Position numbers and translations under genes: made by a program. The notes under the pieces are model-generated. The model saw only the letters and a list, made by a program, of their open reading frames with translations. It was not told where the DNA came from and ran no database searches. A DNA stretch of 64,000 nt from Pseudevernia furfuracea (lineage: Eukaryota > Ascomycota > Lecanoromycetes > Lecanorales > Parmeliaceae), in NCBI GenBank assembly GCA_022315425.1, contig JAIUPT010000042.1, forward strand, positions 1,116,001 to 1,180,000, in the 5' to 3' direction. The first letter of the stretch is position 1, and each line of letters opens with the position of its first letter. Positions 11,024-23,100 of this stretch are shown one piece after another.

Positions 11024-13397
11024 ATGAACGCGTCCCAAAACATCGAGGGAGAGACAAGTCAGAAGCGCACAAAACACTCCTCCCTTCTGGCAAGATGTAC
11101 TGCCCCATTCACCTCCAAGCAGCGCAACCCGTTAGAGCAAGACATCCGGCTCGACGAGCCGTTTCGACAGTATTCTTCTGGTGATACCGTCAAAGGAGCA
11201 ATACATATGAATGTCGCAAAGTCTCAACGCATTACCCACCTCGTCATACGGCTACATGGCTTCGTCAAAGTAACGAATCGCCCAAGACCTCCAGGCGAGT
11301 CCATAAGCTACGATGAAGCGCTCATGGCCTTGGGAAAGGGGAGAGGTAGGCGGGGCATTGAGTACTTTGGAAATGGCTTCGCACGCCTGTTTGAAGACGA
11401 GGTCGTGCTATGTGGCGAAGGTCGAGTCCTCGGCCAATATGAGTTCCGCTTTGAGATGGTTCTCCCTTCAAAAGGCATGCCGTCCGGTATCGATGTGAGT
11501 ATTAGCGCCTTGCCCAGTCTATAAATTCACAACATGATTAGTCTGACTAGCCGACGCCTAACAGTTCGAACACGGTACCATATCCTACCTCCTCACGTCG
11601 ACAGTGACGCGCCCCACAACCATCGCACCAACCTCCTCGCAACATCTAAAGCTTGGCTTTCGGGAGATCATTGATATCTCGTTGATACCTAAGCCAAAGG
11701 CTGAGATGGTCTCGATGGACGTGGGGTACAAAAGAGAGAAACCGAAAGAGGGCAAGAAGGAGAAGAGGGTCAGATCAAGGGAACGAGAGAGCTCGGACCC
11801 GGCCAGCTCAGTGAGTGACAAGCACAACGAGCATTCCGACAATCACCAAATAGACTACGAGCGCCCGCGAAGCCCAGTGCCAAGCGAAATCAGCTCTGCT
11901 GCTACTACTAACAGCACATCGAGCAACATGACTGGCTCGATGGCCCCACCTACACGTACAGTCATCGAAGACGCCGAAGATGCTATCGTCAGCCCCTCCC
12001 CGAACACTATATCCGCAAAGATCGAAGTCTTACAAGGAGGTTGCTTGGCTGGCGACTCGTTTCCCGTGAGATTATCGATCAGACACAACACGGCCGTCAA
12101 GAGTATGCAAGGTATCATCATTACATTATACCGTCAAGGAAGGATTGATACCCATCCAGCCATACCGCTTGGCCCACAGCGACGAGGCGAGAAACCGAAG
12201 TATGAGGACTACTACCCCAAATCATTGACGGGGCTTGGCGGTCTGTCTTTGACCTCTGCTGGCTCAAGCAGATCTTTCAGGCAAGATCTTAACCAGATAT
12301 TCGCACCCGTCATCGTCGATCCGCAATCTCTCACCGCAATCATCAGCACATCAATACAAGCTCCCGTGCACCTGTTCCCAACAATCACTTACGTACCTGG
12401 CGAAATGGTTAGCTTCAAATACTATGTTGAGGTGGTGGTGGATCTGCGCGCAAAGGTAGGAAGTCAGGACCGCATTCGTCCCCATTTGAATATGACAGGT
12501 GGCCTTCAGCATGGCTATGGCGACGCAAAGATGACTAGGATCGAGAGCCCGGACGGTGTCAGCTACGCGGCAAGTCCTGGATTCAATTACCTAGTTACGG
12601 ATCAGCTTCGAAGGACGAAAGGCGTGGTCTTCACTCGGACTGAGATCATAGTAGGCACAAAGGACAGCTCACGGAAGCGTCGGAAGCAAAGAGAAGACCA
12701 GTCAGCTGCGGACGAGAACAGGTCATCGAGAGGGTCTGCAGTCCTTGGCGTTGAGATTACCCAGGACCAAGATGTTGAGCCCGAACGTCGCGAAAGCTAT
12801 GTTGAAGTACATGACAACGCTTGCCAACTCGCCAGTGCCCTAGAGCAGCACACAACGGTCATCATACCGCCACCTGAAATCGAAGAAGACCTCGACGAGA
12901 AAGACAGACTGCGTAGAGCAGAAGAGCGACTTCTTCCCAGCGCACCACCACGAGACGATGAGTCTTCTTCAACAGCCCCAATACCTTCGGCTCCTATTGC
13001 TATTGATGAAGAAGATTTCGTCCGAAGGTACGGCCGGGATCATCCAGCACCAGCATATGACGGGCCTCAAGATGACAAACTGGAACTCGAGCGGCAACGA
13101 TTGCTGGCACGGGTTAGTGCTCCTGACACAGAGGAAGACCGCGCAGAAGGTGCCCCTGCTGGAGGTATCACTCACGTTGCCCAGCCCAGTGCTCCTATCT
13201 TGTATGAGGATGAAGTGTTCGATATCTATGACCCTCGTGTACCTCAAATTCCTGTGAACGAACCTCAAACTCCTGAGCCGTCGGATCCAGAATCCACTGA
13301 AATAAATCCACCTCCTCTACACGACACCCACGAGTCAGCGCCATCGAATGTCCATGGCCTTGATAACAACGAGAACCTACCTTTATACAGACGATGA
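11024..13397 (+). CDS. alpha-arrestin (arrestin-related trafficking adaptor)
   Basis: This is a 767-residue protein from exons 11024-11494 and 11565-13397; the GTGAGT...ACAG intron leaves the frame intact. Fungal alpha-arrestins recruit Rsp5-type ubiquitin ligases to plasma-membrane transporters to drive their endocytosis. Residues about 40-160 form an Arrestin_N domain (FRQYSSGDTVKGAI, ITHLVIRLHGFVKV, GQYEFRFEMVLPSKG). The conserved FEHGTISYLLTSTVTRP crosses into exon 2. After a long Ser/charged insert, the Arrestin_C part follows (SAKIEVLQGGCLAGDSFPV, SIRHNTAVKSMQGIIITLYR). The C-terminal 230 residues are disordered and proline-rich (PSAPPRDDE, HPAPAYDGP), but I see no exact PPxY ligase-binding motif. 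The specific subfamily is not resolved. Confidence 0.88.
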
Positions 13398-14242
13398 ACA
13401 AATTTGGCGTCCATGTGGCTTTGGTGAATACCGTGCTGGTCTCCTTTCGGGCATTGCGGCAATGTTATACCCTGGGTACGAGGTCTATCGTTTCGTAATG
13501 ATGTTCATGAATACGGCTGAGAAGTCATAATGATAATGTATATTCCACATTCAACAAGCTTGCATGTAGATTAGCTCAAATGATGTGGCTTCAATTGGTC
13601 ATATAGGCTCTAAACCTGTTTGATTCTACACAGACGAAAGGCTATGCTCCCAATTTCCTCATTCCCATCCGGCATAGCTGTAGAAACTTCTAACTAGACT
13701 TGAGATGATCTCTCTAAAGATAGAATCTATCTGATAAATATCTTACAGTGGTTCCCTCAGCACAAAAGAAGATACGTAATTATGACATGACGAAGAAGTG
13801 TAAGATACATTTGTGAGCACACAAACGCAGCGAAGCAAGAAGTGTATGGAAGTGAGTAGATGTATCCGACAATAGCCAGAACATGGCTTTCTTGAAGCTG
13901 CATGCCTCTTCGAGTATCTCAATGGCCTGTCTGCCGTATGGGCGGGTCTCCGAGGCACGCGCGTCCGAGTGGCTATTCGTACTGTCCAGGCTATATCAGT
14001 ATTCAAACACAGGGAAGAAGGCCGATAGTTGATTGGCAACGGAAGACGTGCTGACTAGCACACATTTGAATGGCACAGTCGTCTCTATTTTGAGTGAGGA
14101 TGAGGTTGAGATAACGGGCGGGGTACTTTCAAAGAGGTAGATACCAGACTTCTTCCTTGCATGGAATTGCTCCCAGAACGGTACTAGGTAGAGCTGATGA
14201 GGCGGCAGTAGTTTGCAAAGGCGAAAGGTTGTATCGGGGGGC
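13398..14242. other. intergenic region, nothing recognised
   Basis: This 845-bp gap lies between the convergent ends of the arrestin gene and the F-box pseudogene. Short frames on both strands lack domains or codon bias, and I see no repeat or RNA gene. Confidence 0.5.
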
Positions 14243-15702
14243 TCAAGTTGCGACGTGAGTGTGTGAGCTTTTCATCTTGACGAGGCGGTCTCGCAAGGAA
14301 GTATCGATTTTAAGGATGTAGGCCTCGGATGCAGATGCTGGCTGGTCATCTGAGAGGCAAGGGTGGCGACCACTGTGCAGGATGTACTCGGTTATATTGT
14401 CGTTGTCACACTCGAGGACTTCGTCTCCATTGTAGGACAATACAGAGTCGTAGTCAGTTTCGAAAGTCGTGAAGTGATTGAGTTGTTTGAAGCATTCAAT
14501 GACGCTTTCACAATCGCCTTCCAGTAGCTGCGTTATGCCGAGTTCCAATTTTTTCAGGTTGGGCATTTGGATCAGAAGGAGACGAAGGAGGTTGGTAGGC
14601 ACTGCTGGCGAAATTGTGCAAATTCATTGCTTCAAGATTTTGCCATGTCGTCACTTGCGTAAAGACTTGGTCACACCTGAACAGGCTTAGATGGTCTTCC
14701 TCAGTGTATGACAGTGACAGTTCGAGGTCAAGACGTCGTAATGAATGCATCGACCCAAGGCGCTTTAAGAGCCCTTCGATGTTGTCGCAGTTTTCTGGCG
14801 CCGATCTCTCGTGATGCGCAAGGCGAAGGTGCAGTCGCTTGAGCCCCGAGAAGGCTGCGATGTCTAATCCGAGGATGCTTGGCCGCATGGGATCATTCTT
14901 TCAAAGACCTCAGGAAATATTCCAGCTATGTAGTACCTGCTAATGGCACTAATGGCAAATTCGTCGATGTGTCTCTGCGCGCGGACTACAGCAGCAGTGA
15001 TAATCCAATAATGGAGCATTCCATCGGGGAGCTCTTCAGAACGATTGATCCTTGGATCCCAATACCATGAATGTGGACAACAATGGAACCGGTTCCATTT
15101 ACGTGCGAGGGGAGTGCTGATCCAAAGGCTTTTTCGCAAGGAATACAGCCATTGTCCTGCCAAGTCCACAGATTCCAGACAGACAAGTCTTGAAAGCCCT
15201 TGAACGAGGCTCTCCACAAAGTCTCCACTTTGGAGAGCTCTCTGCTGATAGACAGAGTGATTTTGGTACTCCTTATACCCGTCGTTAATAAGGGTTTGAT
15301 CTTTCCGTTTAGCAACTGCTTCCTCCACCGAGAACCCCTGGCGTGAGACATCATAGGCCCAATCGTTGATCTGTGGGTCTGGACTGTACGGGCCAGGTTT
15401 GTTGACATGGATAATTCGTTTTGTCTGGATCCAAAGGTCCCTTACATAGCTTCTCTTCGAAAGATCAGGCAGGAATCCAGAGCCATCGTAGACGAGGTGG
15501 CGAACGCATTTGCTCAAGATTGGGTGCTACGTTACAGCATTGAAGACTTCGAGATCAACTCTGTTAGGGGCAACATAGGATTTTTGAAGAGGAACCCAGA
15601 AGCATATGAACACCATGTCTTGCACACTAGCCGTGCCGATTTGAGATCGTGTCGTCCTAAAGGTTCCAAGATGGCAAGAATGAGTTCATTCGGAAGATGC
15701 AT
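14243..15702 (-). pseudogene. F-box protein pseudogene (three frameshifts, one nonsense codon)
   Basis: Read on the minus strand, the start ATG at 15702 opens an F-box (HLPNELILAILEPLGRHDLK, then SARLVCKTWCSYASGFLF). At the A5 run (about 15581-15585) the frame breaks. The expected continuation (SYVAPNRVDLEVFNAVT) is in another frame and meets TAG at 15529-15527, where Gln would fit before HPILSKCVRHLVYDGSGF. A 217-residue frame then runs to about 14885, where the reading must shift again to RPSILGLDIAAFSGLKRLHL. Near 14600 a third shift joins NLHNF to TNLLRLLLIQMPNLKKLELG. Each segment reads as the next part of one typical fungal F-box/LRR-like protein, so this is a decayed gene, not several small ones. 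Introns do not explain the breaks. Sequencing error is possible but would need several events in one locus. Confidence 0.72.
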
Positions 15703-16966
15703 CGTTTCTTTCGCCCGCGTACCAAGCTGCATCTGTACACTCAAGTCCGGCGGTCATCTTGTCGGAAGACAGCATAAGTGCGGTGCCCTGGATCTGCTGC
15801 ACGGCTTCGCTTCGCTTCATCAAAGCCGCCCCCTGCGGTTGATAGTAGGCGTGAAGCTCATCGCCATCTCCGCCAGTTTTCCCGTCATTTCAGCAACCAA
15901 TTGGCTGTCGAAGATGCCATGAGAGTCGCGGGTAGATGGGTAGGGCCTACAAAACGCTGCTGGACCATTTCAGCTCTCCCTGTCCGGCTGGTTGCGAGCA
16001 TTTGGCAGATAGGGGACATGGAACAGCGAGTCAATCGATCATTTTGATGTGCGGGGGTTGAAAGGAGATCCTACAAATTGCTTCATTTTTTTCACAAAGG
16101 GAGTATGAAAGGAGGAATGAGGGGAGGAATGGGAATTTGATTGGAAGCTGGCCAGATAGATATCTTCTCCAGAATCAGAAGATCTCAAGCAATATCTAAG
16201 ACAGAAAGATGGGGATACTCCCGGTCTATTGTCTCTACGCAAGACTTCTGCTCCATTCTCCTTACTTTGCAGGGAGGCCAGCCATCCTCATGGCGTAGCG
16301 GAATTCTTTTGATGGAACATGGTCGGGTAGCGTCGTCTCGAGTAGATGCCTCGAGCTTTGCTGTGACAGAAGAAGCTTCAAGGGCAAGACAGACGAGATC
16401 TGATGATAATCCTTGCGTCGATCCAATGTGTCCCTGCATAAGTGCACAGTACTTTCACCGGCTCGACGGGAACCATGCTAGGATGGTCTGTTGGTCATAA
16501 ACTCATACTTTAATCAATCATCTGCATCATGCTATTAACCGCGGCAAATAATAATACTGGCAACTGCAACTGCAACTGCAACGAACACAAGCGATATTGT
16601 GAGAAGAGTATGAAAGCGTATGAAGCATGTGAGAAGGTGGTGACTGGTGAAGCTATCGCAATAACAAGACGATTGATTACCTTATACGAAATTGAAAATG
16701 CATGCTGACTCAGACCGGCAACTATGATTCATGATGCCGATGTCCACTCACCAAAAAAAGGGTCCGAGGGTCTCCAATCGGCCGCCGTACCAATCATTTC
16801 GAAGCGCCTCCAATCATTAATTCATTATCTAAGGTATACGGAGTACAGCCTTACAGCATTCATGTCTCTTCACTTCCAATACCGCATCTCTTTCCATTTT
16901 TCTCCCTCACCATACCGTTGAACACTACTGTGTAACCTTGTCAACTCCTGCTATCTCTCATCTATC
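15703..16966. other. intergenic region, CCP promoter
   Basis: About 1.26 kb lie between the F-box pseudogene and cytochrome c peroxidase. A short hexanucleotide repeat is noted separately. A pyrimidine-rich leader precedes the CCP start. The other frames look like noise. Confidence 0.5.
16560..16582 (+). repeat. GCAACT hexanucleotide microsatellite
   Basis: Three GCAACT units plus GCAAC run in tandem. It lies about 390 bp upstream of the CCP start and is probably neutral. Confidence 0.85.
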
Positions 16967-18203
16967 ATGGCAGCAACAGCCCGAACCTTCACTCGTCTGG
17001 CAGCACGCACTACGCCCATCAATTCAACCCTCCGACTCACCGCCGCTCACAATCCTCGCCTTCTCGCCCTCGAACGTCAGACATTCCAATCCTCCTCCCG
17101 CCGCGGCTATGCCTCCGGTAATGAATCCAAATCCTCACCAATCGGATACTATGCAACTTTTGCTGCCCTCGCCGCAGCTGGTGGCGCAGGCTACTTCTAC
17201 CTCAACAATGGAGGCGTTACGGAAGTGAAAAAGGGTAGCTCGGGCGAGACAAGAGGCGTGTTCACACCGAGGAAGGAGGACTACCAGCAGGTGTATAACG
17301 AGATTGCCAAGCTGCTGGAGGAGAAGGATGATTATGATGATGGCAGTTACGGTCCGGTGATTGTTCGCTTGGCATGGCATTGCAGCGGGACGTAAGTCTC
17401 GAGTAGTTTTCCCCCTAGACCCAAAAGCTAACGAGCAACCTCAGCTACGACAAGCAAACCAACACCGGCGGCTCGAATGGCGCCACCATGCGCTTCGCAC
17501 CCGAAGGTGACCATGGCGCAAACGCTGGGTTGAAAGCAGCCCGTGACTTCCTCGAACCAGTCAAAGGTACCCCACCTCAAACCTCTCCATGCCCTTCTTA
17601 ACTCACTTCCCAGAAAAACACTCCTGGATAACCTACTCCGACCTCTGGACCCTCGCCGGTGTCTGCGCCATCCAAGAAATGCAAGGCCCCTCCATCCCAT
17701 GGCGCCCAGGCCGCACAGACCGCGACGTGTCCATGTGCACACCCGACGGCCGCTTGCCCGACGGTGCCAAAGACCAAACCCACCTCCGCGCCATCTTCGG
17801 CCGCATGGGTTTCGATGACCGCGAAATTGTCGCCCTATCCGGTGCGCATGCGCTCGGTCGCTGCCACACGGACCGTTCTGGTTTCGAAGGACCGTGGTCA
17901 TTCTCCCCAACTGTGGTTTCGAATGATTATTTCCGGCTGTTGCTGGGGGAGAAATGGGTTTGGAAGAAGTGGAACGGGCCAAAGCAGTATGAGGATACGG
18001 GGAGTAAGACGCTGATGATGCTGCCGACCGACATGGCACTTGTCAAGGACGCGAGCTTCAAGAAGCATGTGGAGAGGTACGCCAAGGACGATGGGGTGTT
18101 CTTCAAGGAATTCAGCGATGTTATTGTCAAGTTGTTGGAGCTAGGGGTGCCGTTTCAAAGTAAGGAAGAGGATCGCATGACGTTGAAGACGTTGGGTGGT
18201 TGA
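16967..18203 (+). CDS. CCP1: mitochondrial cytochrome c peroxidase
   Basis: This 378-residue class I haem peroxidase reduces hydrogen peroxide with electrons from cytochrome c in the intermembrane space. I model three exons: 16967-17391, 17445-17566 and 17614-18203, all junctions in frame. The N-terminus (MAATARTFTRLAART) is an Arg-rich mitochondrial presequence, followed by a hydrophobic segment (FAALAAAGGAGYFYL) of the kind used for inner-membrane sorting. The distal haem side is VRLAWHCSGT (Arg, Trp, His). The proximal side is LSGAHALGRCH, followed by GPWSFSP, whose Trp corresponds to the radical-bearing Trp191 of the yeast enzyme. Length matches fungal Ccp1 (about 360-375). Confidence 0.95.
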
Positions 18204-19115
18204 AACGATTTGGTGCTGGAGGTCGATCTGATGCTTGAAGGAGATGACGGTGCCGAAGCGGGTAATGGGGGGTGCAGATGCATCCTTAGCGATGGCGTAC
18301 TTGCTGATGGCTTTAGACATGAAGCCATACCCTACCGATAGAGCTAGACATAGAAATTGTTATCTTGCAGGCTGTCTGTTCGCATGCCATCATGCATTGC
18401 CATAGGACTATTTACGTGGTACATATACTATTCCATTGATCAACATCTTCAAATCGACTGAAAAAATCCATCGTAAAGCTAGAAATAGACTACTTGATCT
18501 GGTAAACAGTCGATGATATTATTCTGACAACTTGAGATGACGTAAGAGCATGTGGAAGTAGTCGTGCATAGCAGTATGTTAACGTTGTCCAAATCCCAGC
18601 AGAAGCAAACTCGGATCAAACCAAATGGGCTCTTTCTAGGGATCAAAGGGGTTTTCAAGAAAAGAGGATCAAACGCATAAGAAACCGTTCCTTTGCAGAT
18701 AAAATCACGATTGTTTGGAGAAAATCTGAACGACAGCTGTCACCTTTTTCTGGCAACGCGCGCCTAAACTACACTGTAGCAAACTTCCTTCCGAATCGGC
18801 CCTTTTTTCGCCACATGCTCTTGAAATACCATAATGCTGCACACGTGTTACTTCACAAGTATCTGAACCCGTCTTCATTAGTCGACAGAGGCAGAGTTCT
18901 CTTGGTAAAACGATCAATTCGATTGGGTATCTATCAAAGGATGCAAGCACGCGAGTTGAAAAGTGAGAAGTGACGCCAGCTATGATTGGGCACCGGTTCC
19001 AACCTTCGTCAATTCTCGGCCAGGTCTCATTCTTTCCTGTTTCGATGATTCTTGTTCCAGCGTAAATCATCGCTATTGCGGAGTAACAGACGGAATCGGC
19101 TCATCATTGGTTCGT
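18204..19115. other. intergenic region, convergent gene ends
   Basis: These 912 bp lie between the 3' ends of CCP and the next minus-strand F-box gene. I see no gene, repeat or RNA here. Confidence 0.5.
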
Positions 19116-21590
19116 TCAACACTCTTTGAGGCTTGTTTCCTCCTCTTGATATTGTCCCATGGAACTCTTCATCCTTTCCGCCTCCTGCTCCGCAAGTAAC
19201 TTCTTTGCGGCCTCATATTCCGCCATGATTTTTGGCAGCAAGATCTTCCACGACTGCATGGACGCCGGCTTCGATATGGCGATCGCGGCTTTGTATGACT
19301 TGAAATGTTGAAGAACCTCTTTATTCCAACCGGCCAGGTCCGCTTGTTCCTCGTAGAAGGTTTCACGATTCTTCTTGAGATCCTTGCCAACCTTCTGGTT
19401 GTCACGCTTGAGGGACTCGCACCAATTTTCCACAGCCTGGAGCTCCGACACAAGAGCGTCATTGGCAGCGCGCTTCGCTTCGAACCAGGCATCAATGGCG
19501 TCCTGCGGAGGACAAGTTTTCCCAGACATAGGTGCTTTAGAAAAGAATCGACTATGCTCCACGTCATACTCATTGCCCACAAACACCGCGAGTTCTGAAC
19601 TAAAGTTCGCGTAAGCTGCGGCGGGATAACCAGTGTATTGACCACTTCTATAGAACTGACCCCACGAGGGCTTAGGATCGTAGTTGCCGAGCCACTGGTA
19701 ATTATCCCAGCGGTCAAACTTCATCCCCGGAAGAAACTCATCCATTCTCCGGTAGTATCGTGCGATTGAGATGTATTGGGGTATTTGGCTCGTTTCGAGT
19801 TCTTTGAACACCCTACTAAGTGCTCTTGGCTAGATACAAATCAGCTCATTGAACAGAAAAAGACATGAACATCAATCCAAGATGCTTACCGGTAGAAAAG
19901 ATTTTTCGAAGCAGGCTACGCACAATCGTTTCTGCAATGCCCAGTAGGTCTTCCTGGTTTTCTTGGACGTACAGCCACGTGCTTGGCAGCCGACGCCGGT
20001 GACAAGATCCGCGTATTGCGGTTCCGAGAGACCTAGAGGAGGGTTAGGCATATCAGGACCGAAGTGGTTGAGGCGAGCTCTCTCCCAGATAGGGCTGTTG
20101 TCTTTCAATAAAGATCTGAACGTTGAAGAAATTGAGCGAGCCTTTAGTAGAAAGTCAGGCGGACAGAACATGAGAATGTTCTCCCAGACGTAGACATCGA
20201 CCTTGGTCTTGACGGGATGGTTCTTTTGAAACCTCGTTGGGCCTTTAGGTGTCTTGAGTGCGCGTGGCTTTCTGCCTGACCGAGGACGTCCTCCCTTATT
20301 ACGAGGTGGGTCGAGTGAAGCATTTTGAGACGAGCTCGCAGGTCTGGTATCGTCTCTCGAGTCTGAATATAGGAATAAGGGAGCAATTTGAACTGAGCTT
20401 GCAGTTGCGATTCCATCTCGCATATCACGATGCGAGCCGACTTCAGCAGTTTGATCCGATCTCAAAGGTGTGGTATTATATCCCACGTTGGGATCGGAAA
20501 ACGAGCAAACCGGTCTTGTGAGTGCTGAATTGATCGACGGTAACGATGTAGAGGTCTGATCGCCGGAAAGAGGACAGGCTTCGTTGTTTTTGCCGCCGAA
20601 GGCAACAGACGCTTCAAAATTAGTGCTCTGAACTGATGGGGGATGAGAGGTCTCATCCCCCGAACCTAGACTCCCTTTGCCGATGCCGATTGGGCCCTGG
20701 GCCGGTGAATGATGAATATAACCTTCGCCGGAGACATGACACACTTGAGCGGCTGTATCAGAAGCTAGTGGGTGATATGAGGGGTCACGGAGCTCCTGCT
20801 CAGGAGCACGAGGTGCGTCTAAATTTTGGCTTTCGGCCATCAAGTTCTCAGCGGATGAGTCATCTAAAGAATAGGCGTCAGGCTCTTGTGGTTCATAACC
20901 ACCAGATGAAGTTTCCGAGCTTTGGTGAATCACGTATTTGTGGACATCGAAATTGGGTGACATCAACATCGTGTCTGGTAATTTTAATAAACTGTAATCG
21001 AATCCGTAGGACTTGCACCATCTTTCAAGTAGCCTTCGGTTGAACTCGGCTTGAGCACGAGCTCGATCTTCGCTGGAGGGCCAAACTCGAGCTGGAGGTA
21101 GGCTGGCATAGGAAAGCTTCTGTTTCTTGGCAGCGGGCCCAAGGTCTGTGACATCGTGAGCTGGTGCTAGTGCTGGTGGTGGAGGCAGAGAGCCGTGATC
21201 GAACTCCGACTTTTGCATAGCTAGCTCATAGTTCACCACATCGTGACCTCGAGCTGGAGCGATAGAGCGGTGATCGGCCTTCCGTTTCTTGGTACTGGGC
21301 CCAAGATTTATCAATTCATGGGCTTGAGGTTGAGCTTGAGCTTGAGCTGGGGGGAGAGAAGCATCAACGAGCTTCGGTCTCTCGTCTGTAGGCCTAAGAT
21401 ATGTCGAAGCATGGGCTTGAGATAGAGCTGGAGCTGTAGCTGGAGGCAGGGTGTTGTGAAAGAGTTTCTGATTCTTGGTAGAAGGCTCCACGTCTGAGCC
21501 ATGAGTAGACTTGCGTTTTGATGCTTTTCTTGCTTCTTGCATTGCGATATAAGCTCCAACGCTTTGAGGTGTACTGTTCTGAAACCACAT
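19116..21590 (-). CDS. F-box protein with repetitive N-terminus
   Basis: This is an 804-residue protein from exons 21590-19890 and 19829-19116; the GTAAGC...CTAG intron is in phase 0 and joins SFLP to PRALSRVFKEL. Residues about 40-190 hold four imperfect repeats of about 35 residues. Each has an LPPA/APA stretch rich in Gln/Ala-His, then LGP or similar, then a basic KKRK/KKQK box that may act as a nuclear signal. A long disordered part follows. An F-box at about 470-515 (VDVYVWENILMFCPPDFLLK, then ARSISSTFRSLL) precedes a Cys motif (GCQARGCTSKKTRKTYWAL, then RLCVACF) seen in a large fungal F-box subfamily. The C-terminal 230 residues are charged and helical. An SCF role is inferred from the F-box. 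The start is the first ATG; the upstream extension has only TTG. Confidence 0.78.
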
Positions 21591-21880
21591 GATGGGCGCA
21601 TTCAAGCTGAGTAGAAGATGCGAAAAGTCGTAAGCAAGGAGGTGGTAACCTTGGACGGATGGCCGAAGTCAAGGGAAATTGGCTGTATGGCCACAAGAGA
21701 ATGTATACTCAATAAGAGACGATGCTGTCATCCTTGTACTTTCTGGCCAAAATTGAGTGCAGAGTATCCGAAGAATCATGATTGCAATGTATGAAAGGGG
21801 AGGTATTGATTATCCGTGAAGTGTTAAGCCTCGAACGTACGGACATAGGACATAGCAGTAGCTTCGTATATAGTAAGAAT

Positions 21881-21967
21881 TACAGAGGTCTGCACCGAAA
21901 GTCCTGGACAGCCCTACACTTAGCCCTAGCCCTAAGTTGTCCAGGACTTTCGGTGCAGACCTCTGTA
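21881..21967. repeat. foldback: 29-nt perfect inverted repeat with telomere-like loop
   Basis: Arm 21881-21909 (TACAGAGGTCTGCACCGAAA and on) is the exact reverse complement of 21939-21967. The 29-nt loop contains CTTAGCCCTAGCCCTAAG, which resembles fungal telomeric CCCTAA units and can itself pair (ACTTAG/CTAAGT). No coding capacity. It may be a small foldback element or the scar of a repaired break. Confidence 0.85.
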
Positions 21968-22067
21968 GTGGCGGGAGTAACCGGTTTGAAAAGTACCTTA
22001 CCTTGGGTCGGCCCTGAACGCCAAGACTCATATCGGATGACGCCCTACGGAGTAGATGCCTTCCGAA

Positions 22068-22113
22068 AGTAGGGTTAGGGCTTTGTTTAGGACTTTACGT
22101 GCAGACCAAGGTA
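22068..22113. repeat. degenerate third copy of the foldback arm beside a TTAGGG pair
   Basis: AGGGTTAGGG at 22071-22080 is followed by TTAGGACTTTACGTGCAGACC, which matches the second foldback arm (CCAGGACTTTCGGTGCAGACC) at all but a few positions. It lies about 120 bp downstream of the foldback in the same orientation as that arm. Confidence 0.65.
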
Positions 22114-22582
22114 TCACAGGATTCGACAACGTTGTTGCCCACAATCAGTGATAGAGTCAAGAAGGGCTCCCCTCGCTAGATTTTCACTTCCTCGTTGCAT
22201 AAAATTGCGAGGTAAGTCAATGTCTTGTCCCACAACCAAAAATTAAGGATATTTTCGCAATACTATTGTAACAATGCCCAAAGTGATTATCTGCTTGTCC
22301 CGCCAAGGAGCCGGTCGAGGGGTCGAGTGTCTCCGCTGCCATCGTCTAGTAATCATTCATCTTTTTCCTGCTTATCAACCTACACATTATTCGGTGTTCA
22401 CTCATCACCGGTCTCTATTCTTGTCCTGCTCCGAAACTTGCGCGTCGTGCCACTTCCTCAAAAGAAATATGGCGGTGACAATTTGATGCCTTCAAAAGCT
22501 TTTCTCAATCAGATGCCGGGAAAGTCAAGTCTTTATGTACAGGTATGCACTACGTACCTAGTATAGGTGGGGAACATCAGAA

Positions 22583-22832
22583 CACAGTCTGAGTCAAAAG
22601 TCACCACCCCCGAGGTTTACCCGGCTGTTCCCGGCTTCCCACCAAATCACCCTGTAACCCTCAAGGAAATCAGGGCTAGAATTGCGGAGATGACATGACA
22701 ATGTCGAATGCTACGGGAGGGAAATGCTTTTAAGCTTATCAAGTCGAATTTGTGGTAGAATTGTATATAACAATGTCATTATTTGGTGGGCCGGGTAAAC
22801 CTCGAGGGTGGTGAATTTTGACTCAGACTGTG
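22583..22832. mobile_element. 250-bp MITE with 43-bp terminal inverted repeats
   Basis: The left end (22583-22625, beginning CACAGTCTGAGTCAAAA) and the reverse complement of the right end (22790-22832) match at 41 of 43 positions. The element is flanked by a direct GAA at 22580-22582 and 22833-22835, a 3-bp target-site duplication. The 164-bp interior has no open frame. This is a non-autonomous DNA transposon. The CACAG tip and 3-bp duplication recall CACTA-type elements, but the superfamily is not proven. Confidence 0.85.
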
Positions 22833-23100
22833 GAAGTGCATGCGAGCGAAAAAGAAGAGTTTCGGGGGTCAAAGTGCCCGGCTCCATCCAGCTCGCCCTA
22901 AGACGCCCTGACCTGCCGTACTGACATCCGACTGCGGGGTATCCAAAGAGGAATATAAGACTGCGGGTACAAAATCTACAGTCTCATGCGCACAGCATAT
23001 TTGTTGTCGCTGCTACTTGGTGACGCACAATCTTGCAATACAACGAGGTCGCAACTTGGTATAAATACGGACAGGAAGCTTTATTTTGGAATTGCGTATA

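Noticed and set aside
13743..14039. 98-codon minus-strand frame between the arrestin gene and the F-box relic
   Set aside because: Composition is Arg/Cys/Ser-rich and random-looking, with no start context or homology pattern.
17428..18039. 203-codon minus-strand frame opposite cytochrome c peroxidase
   Set aside because: It lies antisense to exons 2 and 3, which have strong functional motifs.
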